A stretch of DNA of 64,000 nucleotides, taken from assembly GCA_005799265.1 (NCBI GenBank), contig SYHD01000091.1, forward strand, positions 1-64,000. The letters are read 5' to 3'. Under the pieces are notes generated by a model. That model worked only from the letters and a program-made list of their open reading frames with translations, made no database searches and was not told the DNA's origin. Shown here piece by piece: positions 63,572 to 64,000 of the stretch (position 1 is the stretch's first letter; every line of letters begins with the position of its first letter). The position numbers and the translations under genes were made by a program. The stretch is from Planctomycetia bacterium (GTDB lineage Bacteria; Planctomycetota; Planctomycetia; Gemmatales; Gemmataceae).

Positions 63572-63621
63572 GCTTGCGGCTTAGCATTCGCGAAGCGCCG
63601 CGCGAACGCTAAGCCGCAAGC
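63572..63621. repeat. Palindrome family B copy 2
   Basis: 21-base arms (GCTTGCGGCTTAGC...) with one mismatch and an 8-base loop. Same family as 60989-61042. It ends 5 bp from the stop of the last gene and could act as its terminator. Confidence 0.8.
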
Positions 63622-63625
63622 GGCG

Positions 63626-64000
63626 TTACTTCTGCAACTGGTGACGCGTCAACGTCATCGTCTTCACTCCTACCCCCACGGACGACGCGCTCAGCACCGT
63701 CACCTCCGTCGGCACATCCCATGCGCCCAGGCGCGTCCAGCGATTTTGCACCGTCTCGACGCGCTGCAAGTCACCCGTCTTGCCGTTCCAGTATTGCACC
63801 GTATACGCCCGCGGCAAGAACTTCTTGTCGGCGTTGACATCGTTCTCAAGCACCGTAATCGTCATGTTGACTTTACCGAGCAATCGATTGACGACCATGA
63901 CTTGCCGATCCTTGACGCGATAACTCGACGCGAACTGCCCCCCCTCGAAGATGACGAGCCGGCCCAGCGCATGCGTGAGATTCTGATCCGCGAAGCGCAC
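63626..64000 (-). CDS. DUF3386-like protein (5' end beyond window)
   Basis: The visible C-terminal 124 residues contain VMVVNRLLGKVNMTITVLEN, YTVQYWNGKTGDLQRVET and, near the end, VKTMTLTRHQL, a pattern I associate with DUF3386. The function is unknown. The N-terminus lies beyond the window. A palindrome follows its stop. Confidence 0.6.
   Translation of the reverse strand: MRFADQNLTHALGRLVIFEGGQFASSYRVKDRQVMVVNRLLGKVNMTITVLENDVNADKKFLPRAYTVQYWNGKTGDLQRVETVQNRWTRLGAWDVPTEVTVLSASSVGVGVKTMTLTRHQLQK

Overview
The window looks like a chromosome segment of a Planctomycetota bacterium, probably Gemmataceae-like. The grounds are the high GC content, a WD40-bearing Ser/Thr protein kinase, DUF1501 and DUF1549/DUF1553 proteins, many secreted SGNH esterases and glycosidase-like proteins, and dense small palindromic repeats. 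This placement is inference from gene content. No rRNA or marker gene is present.

Layout. 1-9.8 kb: a partial kinase-WD40 gene (minus), a glycerol dehydrogenase, tRNA-Leu(CAA), a C45 peptidase, a two-domain SGNH/sialate esterase, a class C serine hydrolase, and a redoxin gene bracketed by IS-like inverted ends. 10-22.5 kb: a cluster of secreted proteins (Kelch-like protein, two clan-A-like glycosidases, three SGNH/SASA esterases, HpcH/HpaI aldolase, DUF6807, DUF1501) that looks like a polysaccharide deacetylation and degradation locus. 22.8-26.3 kb: LexA-like winged helix plus DNA polymerase IV, a cyclase, a flavodoxin and a methyltransferase gene broken by one amber codon. 26.4-27.7 kb: a tyrosine integrase lying outside the island.

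27,854-45,666 is a 17.8-kb integrative element in the 3' end of a tRNA-Ser(CGA) gene, bounded by 26-bp perfect direct repeats. It carries a primase-polymerase/helicase gene followed by a symmetric four-site dyad, a tightly coupled winged-helix/HExxH protein/coiled-coil/membrane gene set, a type I restriction system (hsdM, a DUF1016 nuclease, hsdS, a small gene, a PIN toxin-antitoxin pair, hsdR), a HARE-HTH protein, an excisionase-like protein and the element's integrase. The integrase frame runs through attR and out across the antisense strand of the tRNA. The left end of the element holds an orphan integrase-like C-terminal tail in the same frame, so excision should rebuild a different, probably native, integrase C-terminus. 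I consider this the most interesting feature of the window.

45.7-46.9 kb: tRNA-Ser, tRNA-Arg(CCG) and remnants of two transposase families. 46.9-49 kb: pqqC-pqqD-pqqE. 49-64 kb: a secreted esterase, a zinc-protease-like protein, a tRNA-dihydrouridine synthase, a DUF1549/DUF1553 plus DUF1501 pair, a secreted protein of unknown function, and argJ followed by a three-gene ABC-2-type transporter operon, ending in a partial DUF3386-like gene. This part is rich in palindromic repeats. Two of them lie in frame inside the DUF1549/DUF1553 gene.
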